Source: Methylobacter luteus IMV-B-3098
GTDB taxonomy: Bacteria; Pseudomonadota; Gammaproteobacteria; Methylococcales; Methylomonadaceae
DNA: 64,000 nucleotides
Reading direction: 5' to 3'
Assembly (NCBI RefSeq): GCF_000427625.1
Contig: NZ_KE386569.1
Coordinates: 559,376-623,375 of the forward strand
Part shown: positions 1 through 8,546 of the stretch, one piece after another
How the letters are laid out: the number at the start of each line of letters is the position of its first letter
Numbering within the stretch: position 1 is the first letter of the stretch
Translations under genes and position numbers: made by a program
The notes under the pieces: model-generated
Told to the model about the DNA's origin: nothing
The model's input: only the letters and a program-made list of their open reading frames with translations
Databases searched by the model: none

Positions 1-555
1 CGCTAACGCACCGGACAGCAGCGAGGCTGTCGCATTGGCCTTCATCAGAGTCTTAAAATCAAGTGCCTTGGTCAGCAGCACTCCTTGGATGGATCCGAAT
101 GATCCCACGAATAGATTCAGGGCCATCACATAGGTCAGGCTCTGCAAGATTGGCTGCTCGAAGAAACCGGCAATCCATGGTGTTGTAAATAGAGTCGAGG
201 CCATGCCATGGTTTTTTTCCTGCAAGGCCGGCTGCTCAAAAAACGCGGCAATCCACGGAGCCGCCAGACAGAGCGCCAGCGCTACAAGCAGGCCGGCAAC
301 CAGGTTGAAGAAGAACACCGTGGATTCATCCTTGCGCGAAATAGCCTGCCGCTGTATCAGGGCCGAGTTGAGACCGCTGTCGATAAACAGAGTCGCGATG
401 CCTGTGAAAATGGACAGTATAGCCAGCAAACCAAACTCTTCAGGAGAAAGCAATCGCGCGAGCAGAATCGAAACAAAAAATTGAAGTCCCTGGCGCGAAA
501 AAATATCCGCACCGCTCCAAAAGACTGCTGACAGAGACTTATGGGTTAAGGACAT
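1..555 (-). CDS. Polysaccharide flippase (Wzx/MATE-like), 5' part only
   Basis: The first 185 residues of an integral-membrane protein that runs off the left edge of the window. It starts at ATG 553-555 with a GAGGTG ribosome site 6 bases upstream. The N-terminus (MSLTHKSLSAVFWSGADIFS, then ARLLSPEEFGLLAIL) is the classic opening of lipopolysaccharide flippases of the Polysacc_synt family, which move undecaprenyl-linked O-units across the inner membrane. Three to four hydrophobic helices are visible. It is the last gene seen in a leftward polysaccharide cluster, 83 bases beyond the acetyltransferase. Oddity: a 13-residue segment PWIAAFFEQPALQ recurs 26 residues later as PWIAGFFEQPILQ, an in-frame 78-bp duplication inside a membrane region. 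Family assignment is fairly sure; the sugar unit carried is unknown. Confidence 0.8.
   Translation of the reverse strand, partial: MSLTHKSLSAVFWSGADIFSRQGLQFFVSILLARLLSPEEFGLLAILSIFTGIATLFIDSGLNSALIQRQAISRKDESTVFFFNLVAGLLVALALCLAAPWIAAFFEQPALQEKNHGMASTLFTTPWIAGFFEQPILQSLTYVMALNLFVGSFGSIQGVLLTKALDFKTLMKANATASLLSGALA
142..258 (-). repeat. In-frame 78-bp tandem duplication inside the flippase gene
   Basis: Two 39-base copies lie at 220-258 and 142-180 on the + axis, exactly 78 bases apart. They encode PWIAAFFEQPALQ and PWIAGFFEQPILQ. The copies differ at several bases, so this is not a fresh assembly artefact. The period is a multiple of three and the frame stays open. Confidence 0.85.
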
Positions 556-638
556 GTTTCCACCTCAAGCAGGGTTTTTCCAGCTCTAACATCCGCGCAA
601 TGGCAACCGTCTTTGCTATTCATTCTCTTCCCCGTCTT

Positions 639-1088
639 TTATTTCAAATAAAGATCCATGGTAACGAATGGCGCTTTAGTCTTGCCGGCAACAAACCCGC
701 TCTTTTCATATAACCCGATGGCAGGCATGTTGCCGCTCGCCACCTCCAGTCTGACCTGGTGCATCCCCAAGGCTTTTATGCGCGCTATACACTGTCTCAT
801 CAAGCTCTTGGCGATGCCCTTGCCCGTCGACTCACGCAGCACGCTGACGCTGGTGATATAGGCGATGCGCTTCTTCGGATCGTTGCAATAGACAGCCACC
901 AGCCCAACCAGCTTGTCACCAGACCATGCTTCGAACCTCGCTGCCTTGCCGGCGATCTTTTTGGCATAGTCGGTTATCTCAACCCGGCCGCTCAGGGGCG
1001 GCACGAAATCGGCGTCGCAGCTCAAGAGGTGCTCAGCGATCTCCGCCTCGGATGCCCTGTCCAAACGGTACTTGACCGGTTTGCTCAT
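639..1088 (-). CDS. GNAT family N-acetyltransferase
   Basis: 149 residues, the usual size of a single GNAT domain. The acetyl-CoA pyrophosphate-binding motif A is visible as SVLRESTGKGIAKSLM (about residues 82-97), followed by the typical strand/helix IGLYEKSGFVAGK near the C-terminus. No signal peptide, so it is cytosolic. Its ATG overlaps the stop of the upstream propeller gene by four bases (ATGA), which implies translational coupling. Next to a DegT-type sugar aminotransferase, a plausible job is acylation of an amino-sugar nucleotide for the surface polysaccharide. That role is inferred from context; GNAT proteins act on many substrates. Confidence 0.85.
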   Translation of the reverse strand: MSKPVKYRLDRASEAEIAEHLLSCDADFVPPLSGRVEITDYAKKIAGKAARFEAWSGDKLVGLVAVYCNDPKKRIAYITSVSVLRESTGKGIAKSLMRQCIARIKALGMHQVRLEVASGNMPAIGLYEKSGFVAGKTKAPFVTMDLYLK

Positions 1089-2053
1089 GTTCCCAGCTCG
1101 GCCAGCCCGAATCCGTAGCGCCCGAACTCGTTGCCGTTATAGAGCAAATACACCTTGCCGTCGCACTCGAACACATGAGGATAGCACAGCATATCCGCAT
1201 CCCAGTCACCCGGCGTTACGTCAAGCAGCGGATTATTATCGTCCCGCGTCCAGTTCGCCAGGTCGTCCGAGAAAGCATGGCCGATACGATAGCCGCGATC
1301 CCTGTTATGCCTGAAATCGAACGATTGGCGATAGCAGAAGAACATGTGATGACGGCCGTCGATTCCGATTACTGTCGGCAGTGCCTGGCTTTCATCCGGC
1401 CCCAGTCTGTCCGGAATGATCTGCCGCGCCTCTTCCTTGGTCCAGCTGATGCCGTCGCTGGAGGTCGCATGGCCGATTTTGTAAGTACGGTCCGGCGCGG
1501 CGTCCGGAGAGAACTTTTTCCAGCCGGTGCCGAAGATGTACCACATGTGGAACACATCGCCGATGACTTTCACGAAACCGTCGCCGACCAGGCAGGGCTC
1601 ATGCAGGGAGGCCGACAGCACCGGCCCATCGCCGATGCGCTGGAAGGTGAGGCCGTCGTCGAGGCTGATGGCCAGACCGATGGCGGTATCCACCGAGACG
1701 GACACCCGCCGGTTCCAGCCGCAGGTGTAGCCATACACGGCATCGCCGTGGCGCATGACGCTCATCGGAAAGATGCCATGCTCATCGAAGGCACCCAGCC
1801 CGCCGAGCGGAATGACGGTTTTGTCGGACACGCGAATCACATCGCGCAAGTTCTTCCGCATATCGACAAAGGCGATATGGCTTAAATATTTCCCGTTGTT
1901 CTTATCTACCGAGCGGGTGGAAAAATAGATGCGCACGAAATCGTCGAACACCAGTGCTTGCGGCGATTGCGCGAATTGCGCACAGTTGTCAGGCAATTTA
2001 TGATGCGTCGGGTCAAAGATCTTGCCGAGCTTATTCCATTTCATCGCACTCAT
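1085..2053 (-). CDS. Five-bladed beta-propeller (glycosidase-clan-like) protein A
   Basis: 322 residues without a signal peptide. The repeated blade pattern (VFDDFVRIYFSTR, AIGLAISLDDGLTF, HMWYIFGTG, HMFFCYRQ, YPHVFECDGKVYLLYNGN) resembles the five-bladed propeller proteins of the GH43/GH32/GH130 type found in polysaccharide clusters. I cannot identify a catalytic set, so hydrolase or transferase activity is not claimed. It is a paralogue of the next gene upstream: both have VFDDFVRIYFS near residue 38 and HMFFCYR near residue 236. ATG 2053 has GGAG six bases upstream; a second ATG nine bases downstream aligns better with the paralogue start. Spacing is 3 bases from the upstream gene and a 4-base overlap with the GNAT gene. 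Confidence 0.7.
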   Translation of the reverse strand: MSAMKWNKLGKIFDPTHHKLPDNCAQFAQSPQALVFDDFVRIYFSTRSVDKNNGKYLSHIAFVDMRKNLRDVIRVSDKTVIPLGGLGAFDEHGIFPMSVMRHGDAVYGYTCGWNRRVSVSVDTAIGLAISLDDGLTFQRIGDGPVLSASLHEPCLVGDGFVKVIGDVFHMWYIFGTGWKKFSPDAAPDRTYKIGHATSSDGISWTKEEARQIIPDRLGPDESQALPTVIGIDGRHHMFFCYRQSFDFRHNRDRGYRIGHAFSDDLANWTRDDNNPLLDVTPGDWDADMLCYPHVFECDGKVYLLYNGNEFGRYGFGLAELGT

Positions 2054-2056
2054 CGC

Positions 2057-3019
2057 TTACTCCAGTTTTCCATCCAGGGCGGCCAGACCGAAGCCGTGGC
2101 GGCCGACCTGATCGCCAAGGTAGGCCAGATAGGTTTTTCCATCCAGATCGAAAACGTGCGGATAGCTGATCATTTCAGCGTCCCAGCCTTCCTCCGACAC
2201 GTCGATGCCTGCTTTCGTGTCATCCCTCATCCAGTCGATCAGGTTCGTGCTGGACGCATAACCGATGCGATAGCCGTAGTCCTTGCCCCGGTAATAGCTG
2301 CTGTAACGGTAGCAGAAAAACATGTGATATTTGCCATTGGCGTAGAATACGTCCGGGCTGGCTTGCGCTTCATCTTCCTCGACGCGGCTTTCGATCAGAT
2401 CCTTGTTGATCCTGTTCCAGCGGATACCGTCAGCCGATGTCGCCATGCGTATCTTATAGACCGGCTCCGCTCGCCCATCCACCATCTTCCACTTGCGCCC
2501 GGCGATGTACCATAGATACCAGGTATCATTGAAACGCCTGATCTTCGGTCCGCTCAGTACGAAGGGCTCATCCGGCGAATACGGCAGCACCGGACCAGTG
2601 CCAAGCTTGGTGAAGGTATCGCCTCCGTCGCGGCTGAGCGCCATGCCGATTGCCACATTGAAAGGCACTGATTCGCAACGCGTCCAACCCGCATAATAGG
2701 CGCGTACTTCGTCGCCGTTGCGAATGACGGAAACAGGGTAGGTGCCGAACTCATCGAATTCCCCCAGCCCGCCAAGATTCAGAATCGGCTGTTCACTGAC
2801 ATGCCGCACCTTGAACAGATCCGCGCGGTCCAGATCGACATAGGCGGAGTAACTCACATACTGGCCGTTCCCGTCCGCCGGAGGGCGACAGGAAAAATAG
2901 ATGCGCACGAAATCGTCGAACACCAATGTCGCCGGGGCTTGTGCGAATTCTTTCAACCAGCTGCGTCCTTCCACTTCTTGCGGCGTGAACACTTTGCCTA
3001 ATTTTTTCCACCTAAACAT
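2057..3019 (-). CDS. Five-bladed beta-propeller (glycosidase-clan-like) protein B
   Basis: 320 residues, clearly homologous along its full length to the neighbouring propeller protein A (shared VFDDFVRIYFS, GGLGEFDEFG against GGLGAFDEHG, HMFFCYRYS, YPHVFDLDGKTYLAYLGDQVGRHGFGLA). The two arose by tandem gene duplication and have diverged since. No signal peptide or membrane segment is visible. It begins at ATG 3017-3019 and is followed after 3 bases by gene A, so the pair is co-transcribed. Role in the cell: probably processing or transfer of a sugar in the envelope polysaccharide pathway. This is inference from neighbours, not from identified active-site residues. Confidence 0.7.
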   Translation of the reverse strand: MFRWKKLGKVFTPQEVEGRSWLKEFAQAPATLVFDDFVRIYFSCRPPADGNGQYVSYSAYVDLDRADLFKVRHVSEQPILNLGGLGEFDEFGTYPVSVIRNGDEVRAYYAGWTRCESVPFNVAIGMALSRDGGDTFTKLGTGPVLPYSPDEPFVLSGPKIRRFNDTWYLWYIAGRKWKMVDGRAEPVYKIRMATSADGIRWNRINKDLIESRVEEDEAQASPDVFYANGKYHMFFCYRYSSYYRGKDYGYRIGYASSTNLIDWMRDDTKAGIDVSEEGWDAEMISYPHVFDLDGKTYLAYLGDQVGRHGFGLAALDGKLE

Positions 3020-3379
3020 AATTCAGATCAACTCATGGTTAGTCGAAATACAAAGTTTTGATGTTGGGCAACTCGGAAAATATCGCAATCCACGGGACAG
3101 ATATGCACAGGAGCGATTGCCACCATCGTGCGCCAAATAAAATTCAGTAACAGGCATCCCGACCCTGTTCGGCTTCTTCTTAATGAATAACGAAAAAACT
3201 GATGCGCGACGATTGAAAATACAATGCGTTTGAATATGGCTGCTGTCTTTAAGGTGGAAGTTCCGCTCAAAATAGCCGCCCATGATTTTGGGGGGTAGCT
3301 CGCCAATAATATTATTCATAAACATCCCGATCCATATTGCCGTTATCAGTCATTTCTTCATGACTTTCAAAGCGAGGAA
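3020..3379. other. Intergenic stretch inside the polysaccharide cluster
   Basis: 360 bases, more AT-rich than the flanking genes. Two overlapping leftward open frames of about 100 and 92 codons are present but resemble nothing I know, overlap each other in different frames and have no good ribosome site. I read it as a decayed gene or spacer. Confidence 0.4.
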
Positions 3380-4096
3380 TCACGTTATTTCAGAGTGTTT
3401 TATCAATCGATATTGTTTCAGGAACCTTCTAATTTCATCTAATGGGCAAAACATTAATACATCAATAATTGATAAAAAAGGGGTAAAAGGTTCAGTAAAC
3501 TGATGGTACTGAACAGAATCAGGCCGAAGAAAACTCAGTTCAATCCCATATTCAACAAAATCTTGTTCTTGGTAGAGAGAGATTCCTCCTATCGGATTTA
3601 CATAGTGACAGGAACCCAGACAGCGATTGATGTCGATAACACGATCCTGACATTTCAGCGCGTTGTTTTTTTCCAGTTCTGACGATAACAGAATTTGGCA
3701 TTGAATCTTCAACAGGTCTTTCAAACGTCGGATAGCGTTGGTATTAAACTCGCTGACATTGTTTGAGCCGAAGTTCATTATGTCCGCAATAATGGGGTAA
3801 ATATCCCTGAAATAAGGCGCCTTTCGATAAGCGCACTCGATACGCCGCAACAGCTTATCGCGCGTATCCTGGTCTTCGACGTAAGATCTCTGGTTTATAG
3901 GTAAATACCCCGAGCCTCCCTGAACGGGGACAGTCAACCAGGAAGGCTCCTGATTGACCAGGATGCGATTCCTGTTGATCCATCCTCCTTTTATGTACTG
4001 CACATCATCCCCGACGACAAATACATCGCTGCATTCCAGTAACTGAAAGTATCCGATGTATGGAAAAAGGTAGGGCTGCATGATTGTTACAATCAT
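3380..4096 (-). CDS. WbqC-like family protein
   Basis: 238 residues. The opening MIVTIMQPYLFPYIGYFQLL and the following FVVGDDVQYIKGGWINRNRI, PSWLTVPV and the late GIELSFLRP are hallmarks of the WbqC-like family, found in O-antigen and other surface-glycan clusters. The biochemical activity of the family is not well settled. It often sits next to sugar aminotransferases, as here: the DegT gene ends 10 bases upstream, so the two form one operon. Cytosolic; no signal peptide. An AGGA-type ribosome site lies just before the ATG. Family assignment is strong; exact function is open. Confidence 0.85.
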   Translation of the reverse strand: MIVTIMQPYLFPYIGYFQLLECSDVFVVGDDVQYIKGGWINRNRILVNQEPSWLTVPVQGGSGYLPINQRSYVEDQDTRDKLLRRIECAYRKAPYFRDIYPIIADIMNFGSNNVSEFNTNAIRRLKDLLKIQCQILLSSELEKNNALKCQDRVIDINRCLGSCHYVNPIGGISLYQEQDFVEYGIELSFLRPDSVQYHQFTEPFTPFLSIIDVLMFCPLDEIRRFLKQYRLIKHSEIT

Positions 4097-4106
4097 TTCC
4101 GCTGTC

Positions 4107-5384
4107 CTACGCTGACGTCAGCAAGCGTATTACTGAAGCAACTACATCTGCTGCGCTATCAGGCAAGGTTGCTCCTGTCGGCAACACGATGACCCGATCC
4201 GCCACGGCTTTAGTGTTTGGCAGCATCAATCCCGCATTGGGATAAAAGGCCTTATAGGGTTGCATGTTATGACATCCGGGCCAGAAATACCGTCTTGCCA
4301 GCACATTCTCCGCCTGGAGAGCGCTAATGATTTCATCCCGGCTTACGGGTAAATCATTGCTGACTTCAACCACCACATACTGGTAATTGTTTTGCTCACG
4401 GCCGTCATAAGGAAGGACCGATATCCCTTCTATCCCGTTTAGCCGCATGGAATACTGCTCGTAATTACGACGGTTAGCCTCGACAAATTCACCAATGGCA
4501 CTGAAATTCACCAGACCCATTGCCGCAGCTACCTCGGTCATTTTCCCGTTCATGCCGGGATAGATCACATTGTCATACCCCGAGAACCCAAAGTTCTTCA
4601 TCAACCGCATTTTGCCGGCGAGGTCATCATTATTGGTGACCACTGCACCGCCTTCGAAGGTATTAAAGAATTTGGTGGCATGGAAGCTGAAAACTTCACA
4701 CTCTCCAAAGCCGCCAATCATTCGTCCTTTATAAGAGCAACCGAAAGCATGAGCAGCATCGAACATTAGCTTCAATCCGCACCCATCGGCAATTGTCTGC
4801 AACTCATCCACCGGAGCGCTATGCCCCCATAAATGGACACCGATTATTCCGGTGGTTCGCGGAGTAATCATTTTAAACACCGCATCCGGATCGAGCGTGT
4901 GTGTATTGGGATCGATATCCGCAAACACGGGTGTAATCTCTTGCCATTGCAGTGCGTGAGCCGTCGCAACGAAAGTGAAGGACGGCATGATCACTTCGCC
5001 TTTCAGTTCCAGGGCGCGTATGGCAATCTCCAGTGCGACCGTACCGTTGCACATGGCCACGCAATGCTTCACACCGAGGAAGTCTGCAATTTGACGTTCG
5101 AATTCCTGGACCAGTGGGCCGTTGTTGCTCAGCCAGCGCCGGCTAAAAATCTCATTCATGTACGACAGAAAAGCTTTTCGGCTTCCTATGTTCGGTCGGC
5201 CGACGTGTAGAGGTTCTGTGAATGCCGGCGGTGCCCCAAACAGGGCCAGGTCGGAGCGGGACTCGAAGTATTTTGTGATTCCTCTTGCTGTGCTCGGCCG
5301 GCCGGCCGGCAGCGGTTCAAGGAACGCCGGCGGTGGCCCAAACGGAGCCAGATCGGAATCGGAGCGGGACTCAAAGTGTTGCAT
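4107..5384 (-). CDS. DegT/DnrJ/EryC1/StrS sugar aminotransferase with duplicated N-terminus
   Basis: 425 residues. A PLP-dependent transaminase of nucleotide keto-sugars: NNGPLVQEFE, CNGTVALEIAIRAL, MPSFTFVATAHA, DAAHAFG (209-215) and the aldimine lysine in SFHATKFF (Lys238) are all present. It would make a 4-amino (or 3-amino) dideoxysugar nucleotide for the cell-surface glycan. Relatives start near the motif FGAPPAFTEPLHVGRP; here that motif (about residues 49-64) is preceded by a second copy (residues 15-30, FGPPPAFLEPLPAGRP), adding about 36 residues. AGGAGG precedes ATG 5384. The extra copy includes a decayed ribosome site and start codon, so the original start was probably near residue 37. 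First gene of a leftward operon with the WbqC-like gene. Confidence 0.9.
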   Translation of the reverse strand: MQHFESRSDSDLAPFGPPPAFLEPLPAGRPSTARGITKYFESRSDLALFGAPPAFTEPLHVGRPNIGSRKAFLSYMNEIFSRRWLSNNGPLVQEFERQIADFLGVKHCVAMCNGTVALEIAIRALELKGEVIMPSFTFVATAHALQWQEITPVFADIDPNTHTLDPDAVFKMITPRTTGIIGVHLWGHSAPVDELQTIADGCGLKLMFDAAHAFGCSYKGRMIGGFGECEVFSFHATKFFNTFEGGAVVTNNDDLAGKMRLMKNFGFSGYDNVIYPGMNGKMTEVAAAMGLVNFSAIGEFVEANRRNYEQYSMRLNGIEGISVLPYDGREQNNYQYVVVEVSNDLPVSRDEIISALQAENVLARRYFWPGCHNMQPYKAFYPNAGLMLPNTKAVADRVIVLPTGATLPDSAADVVASVIRLLTSA

Positions 5385-5394
5385 GACTCCTCCT
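5185..5394 (-). repeat. Tandem duplication of the 5' end of the aminotransferase gene
   Basis: Two diverged copies of about 100-108 bp, near 5287-5394 and 5185-5286. Each covers the ribosome-site region, the start-codon position and the first 27 or so codons. In the inner copy AGGAGGAGTCATG has become AGAGGAATCACA, so the old start is dead and translation now begins at the outer copy. Both encode FESRSD...FG.PPAF.EPL..GRP. Confidence 0.8.
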
Positions 5395-6266
5395 AATGTA
5401 CAAAAGTTAACATTGAAATAATCAAATGCACTACAGCCAAGGTCCGCACGACAACTTTTTCAAGTGGCATGGCATACGAACTTGTATTCGTCCACATGCC
5501 GCCGCTGATCCCGCCGCTTTAATCAGGCGGCCTGGGAATCATGATGGTTGTCAGTGATGTCAAACATTAGCACTTCATTTAAAAAATCTGGATCCGATTA
5601 CCAACAAAGGACTTTCTGAGCGTATGCGAACCTGTCCCGACACTCGGTGGAGGCGTCATAATCTTCAATCGGTTCATTGAGCAATCGAAGGATTAACTTT
5701 TTGTTTTTGGTCGTTTTCATGCTGATCATTATTCAAGAATGGGCCAGTTCCTGAAACTTAAGTCACCCAGTCAGGGAGCTATGGAACAGGCTCATTTGCA
5801 CTATCAGTATTTTTGTTGAGAAAAGAAATCGATTTGATGAAAAAATGATGAGTTTTAGAGAATTTTTGATGTATTAAAATACCCGGAATAATGTTGTCCG
5901 GTTTTGAATATTTGCCGGTAAACAGCATCGGATTTGGCCATGAAAAATATTTATGGCTTTATTTTTCGTAATTATTTTTGCACCCAGTCTGGTAAAGCAG
6001 GCGCTGAAGAAAGTAGTCGCTGATGTTGCGCGGACAAGCGGTTCCTGCGTCAAGCGCCTGTAGGGTCGAATTAATTCGACCCGGGACGCCTTGCCAGTCA
6101 TTCAGTGCGAATTAAAAAGTTTCCCATTGACCATCGGTCAGTTTCTTTCTGTCAATCATTTCTGCCTCAAAAGGGCAGGGGCCTTGCCGGATGATTATGA
6201 AATGTCAGCGGAACCTGATAACAAAAACTCAACAACAGGGTTTATATTCCATTTCGTCCGTTGCCC
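5395..6266. other. Long AT-rich intergenic region
   Basis: About 870 bases with no convincing gene. It holds a CCGCC/GGCGG hairpin near 5511-5530, a possible 40-codon leftward frame at 5598-5720 (no recognisable homology, weak ribosome site) and one truncated MITE/REP copy at 6020-6112. The rest is AT-rich and may carry promoters for the leftward cluster. Confidence 0.4.
6020..6112. repeat. Truncated copy of the MITE carrying a GTAG hairpin
   Basis: Begins with CTGATGTTGCGCGGACAAGC, the left end of the element found intact at 44132-44362. It contains the hairpin GTAG-GGTCGAATTAATTCGACC (6060-6082) and the shared segment GACGCCTTGCCAGTCATTCA, then stops after GTGCGAATT. The right end is missing. 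Confidence 0.8.
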
Positions 6267-6302
6267 CAATAAATAAATATTTTGAAAAATATTTATTTAT
6301 TG
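6267..6302. terminator. AT-rich perfect palindrome at the 3' end of the membrane gene
   Basis: Arms of 17 bases (CAATAAATAAATATTTT and its complement) separated by 2 bases. The stop codon of the leftward gene (6293-6295) lies inside one arm. Every arm is A/T except the outer C/G, so it could work as a bidirectional transcription terminator, although it is not the usual GC-stem type. Confidence 0.55.
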
Positions 6303-7930
6303 TGAATTGTATAAATCTGATAATTTAAACCGCTATAGGTTAGGTTATATCCATGCTTCTTCAGGCTCGCGGCAATTAAATATCCATCCATATCCACAGG
6401 CTTATCAGGATAATCAAATATTAGAAACACATAGGGTTTCGCACTGTTTTCAAATAGATAGTTTGACATTCTTTGTTCGTCTTCCTTGCCATGATAGGTC
6501 ATGTAAAAAGGGGTCGAATAAGGAATCCTTGAATCCGTCAGATAAGTAAACAAATAGGCCTTGCTGCCATAAAACATAAAATTGGAATGGGGATCGGATT
6601 CCCGTAATTCATTTACCTTTGATATTACGCTTTCAATCTGATCTTTTCTTTCCCTGCTGGTTTTAATCCATTTTAACTTCTTATGATCAACCTCCGCAGT
6701 CAATTGCCTTATAGGTTGGTCCTCGTATGTTTTGCCTAGTCCTGCTTTATTGAAAATCGATAAGCCGATTACCAAAAGAGCCAGCAAACGTATATTAATA
6801 ACGTCCTCCTTTCGCAGGAGAATATATCTGAATTTATAAAGTAAAATAGGCATCAGGAATATATATCCGGTGCTCAGTTTAAGCAGGCCTGTGTCGGAAC
6901 CGAGAGCAGGTACAAACCCTAACATGATGCAGAATAAATAGACCGCAATATCATCCTGATTATTTTTATGGTAGGAATCGTACAACAGCACTAACAGAAT
7001 CCATAAAATAATCGCGGAATAAAATAACGATATGTTCCAGTTATACGCAGGCGGAATTATACGGACCCGAAAATAAAGGATGATAATTATGGAAAGTATG
7101 ACGCGGATATAATTCGCGGATAGAGAGGATGTTCTGAGTTTATCGTAAATCAGGGCCAGAAGAGATAAAACCGCCATCATTTCAAACAGTATAATCCCGT
7201 CTCGCAAGTCAGACTTTAATACATTAAATACAGAATGGGTGGCTCCGAGCTGGGGCGACGATGTTCCCGCGGCGATAAACAGTTTTCTTAATAGCAGAAA
7301 GACCGCAATAGAAGTAATTATGTAACACCCCGTCAAAACAATACCATTCCTGGCGGACAATTTTTTACTGTAAATCTGAAGGCATAAAACAGACATTACT
7401 GGAAAAATCACAACTATGCTTGGTAATCGGGCTGATGCAACTAATGCCGTTAAAACGCCTGCCAATAGCAAAAGTAAATATCCGCCATCTCTCAAATAAA
7501 GTAAAAAACCCGTTGCCGTCAACGATAAGAAGAATAACGATATGGTATCGTAATTCAATATATAACTATTGAATGTGGTGGAAAAAATTACAGCCAGCGC
7601 CAGATAACGCAGCTTTATTTTCAGTATGTAATCATTTCTTAATAAAAAAAATACCGGGATTATTATGGATATAATATTTAATAGAGTTGCAAATATTCGA
7701 AACGATATAATGCTGTCTCCAAAAATATTTCCCCACCATGATCCTATTAAGACTGATAAAAACGCCACATTGAAATATTCAAACCCATGCCCTGAGTAAC
7801 CCATATACGTAAAAGGGCCATCGGTATAATCCAAGCCGTATCGAATGAATAGAAACGGATAAATAAATATAAAAAGAATATAAACCGGATATTCCAAATA
7901 TTTTTTAAATTTCAAAAAAAACGTGTCCAT
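6293..7930 (-). CDS. Polytopic membrane protein, GT-C glycosyltransferase-like
   Basis: 545 residues with about eleven hydrophobic helices followed by a soluble C-terminal part (from about residue 400). The first external loop after helix 1 has DYTDGPFTYMGYSGHGFEYF, with acidic residues where ArnT/PMT-type (GT-C) enzymes keep catalytic Asp/Glu. This suggests a lipid-linked-sugar-dependent glycosyltransferase in the inner membrane. The family match is by overall layout only. ATG 7930 has GGAG eight bases upstream. Base composition is markedly AT-richer than its neighbours and an IS3 remnant sits immediately upstream, both consistent with acquisition by transfer. Alternative: an O-antigen polymerase-like or uncharacterised membrane protein. 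Confidence 0.6.
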   Translation of the reverse strand: MDTFFLKFKKYLEYPVYILFIFIYPFLFIRYGLDYTDGPFTYMGYSGHGFEYFNVAFLSVLIGSWWGNIFGDSIISFRIFATLLNIISIIIPVFFLLRNDYILKIKLRYLALAVIFSTTFNSYILNYDTISLFFLSLTATGFLLYLRDGGYLLLLLAGVLTALVASARLPSIVVIFPVMSVLCLQIYSKKLSARNGIVLTGCYIITSIAVFLLLRKLFIAAGTSSPQLGATHSVFNVLKSDLRDGIILFEMMAVLSLLALIYDKLRTSSLSANYIRVILSIIIILYFRVRIIPPAYNWNISLFYSAIILWILLVLLYDSYHKNNQDDIAVYLFCIMLGFVPALGSDTGLLKLSTGYIFLMPILLYKFRYILLRKEDVINIRLLALLVIGLSIFNKAGLGKTYEDQPIRQLTAEVDHKKLKWIKTSRERKDQIESVISKVNELRESDPHSNFMFYGSKAYLFTYLTDSRIPYSTPFYMTYHGKEDEQRMSNYLFENSAKPYVFLIFDYPDKPVDMDGYLIAASLKKHGYNLTYSGLNYQIYTIHNK

Positions 7931-7978
7931 ATGGATTACTCCGAGATAGTGGTGTAATGGTCAATAAAGACCGGATAC

Positions 7979-8182
7979 CTACTCAGGCAGCGTTTCTAAA
8001 AAATACCGCTCGAATTCGGCCGGGGATTGACAGCCCAATGTCGAGCGTGATCTGCGGCCGTTGTAAAAAGCCAGATAATCGATCACATTCAGTTTTGCCG
8101 TTTCTTGGGTTTTGAATTTTTCGCAGTTGAGTCGCTCATGCTTCAAGCTGCGGAAAAATCGTTTGGTCGGTGGTCGGGTCAA
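7979..8182 (-). pseudogene. IS3-family transposase, C-terminal remnant
   Basis: 67 codons matching only the end of the IS3 orfB integrase core: RFFRSLKHERLN, then YLAFYNGRRSRSTLGCQSPAEFE (the usual YN..R.HS.LG..SP..FE motif). The DDE catalytic Asp residues and all upstream orfA/orfB sequence are missing, so it is dead. It marks an old insertion between the membrane gene and the MITE copy. Confidence 0.85.
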
Positions 8183-8270
8183 CCGAAGGAAACCGCCGCG
8201 AAAGATTGTATCACCTCTCTGGTCACTGATTATCTTGTCTATGGATATGGTTAGGTTTCAGAGCGAACAG

Positions 8271-8518
8271 CTTGATCCGCGCGGACAAGCGGCCCCTGCG
8301 TCAAATACGCCTGTAAGGTCGAATTCACTTGTGCCCTATAGGGTATTCGACCCGGGACGCCTTGCCAGTCATTCAGTGCGAATAGTGCGAATACCCAAAG
8401 GGCACAAGTGAATTCGCACCTACAAGCGCATTGAGTTGCTTTCGGTAAAGGCGACTCAGGAACTGTAGTGCCCGTGTGCGGCAAACGGCATAAAAAAGCT
8501 GCCCGTGCGTAACATCGG
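8271..8518. repeat. MITE copy with degenerate left end and inner REP hairpins
   Basis: Shares GCGGACAAGCGGCCCCTGCG, the hairpin at about 8312-8353, GACGCCTTGCCAGTCATTCA, the GTGCGAAT...ATTCGCACCTAC hairpin (8376-8422), GGCAAACGGCATAAAAAAGC and the right end GTGCGTAACATCGG with the 44132-44362 element. The left terminal repeat is altered (CTTGATCCGCGC), and I see no target duplication. Confidence 0.8.
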
Positions 8519-8546
8519 TTTTATAAATCCTAGAAAAACTAAGGTA

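Noticed and set aside
3023-3325. Two overlapping leftward frames near 3.0-3.3 kb
   Set aside because: Short, in conflicting frames, no ribosome site and no similarity I recognise. Kept only as intergenic note.
8271-8518. Target-site duplication around the 8.3-kb MITE copy
   Set aside because: Bases flanking the two ends do not match and the left end is degenerate, so no duplication can be claimed.
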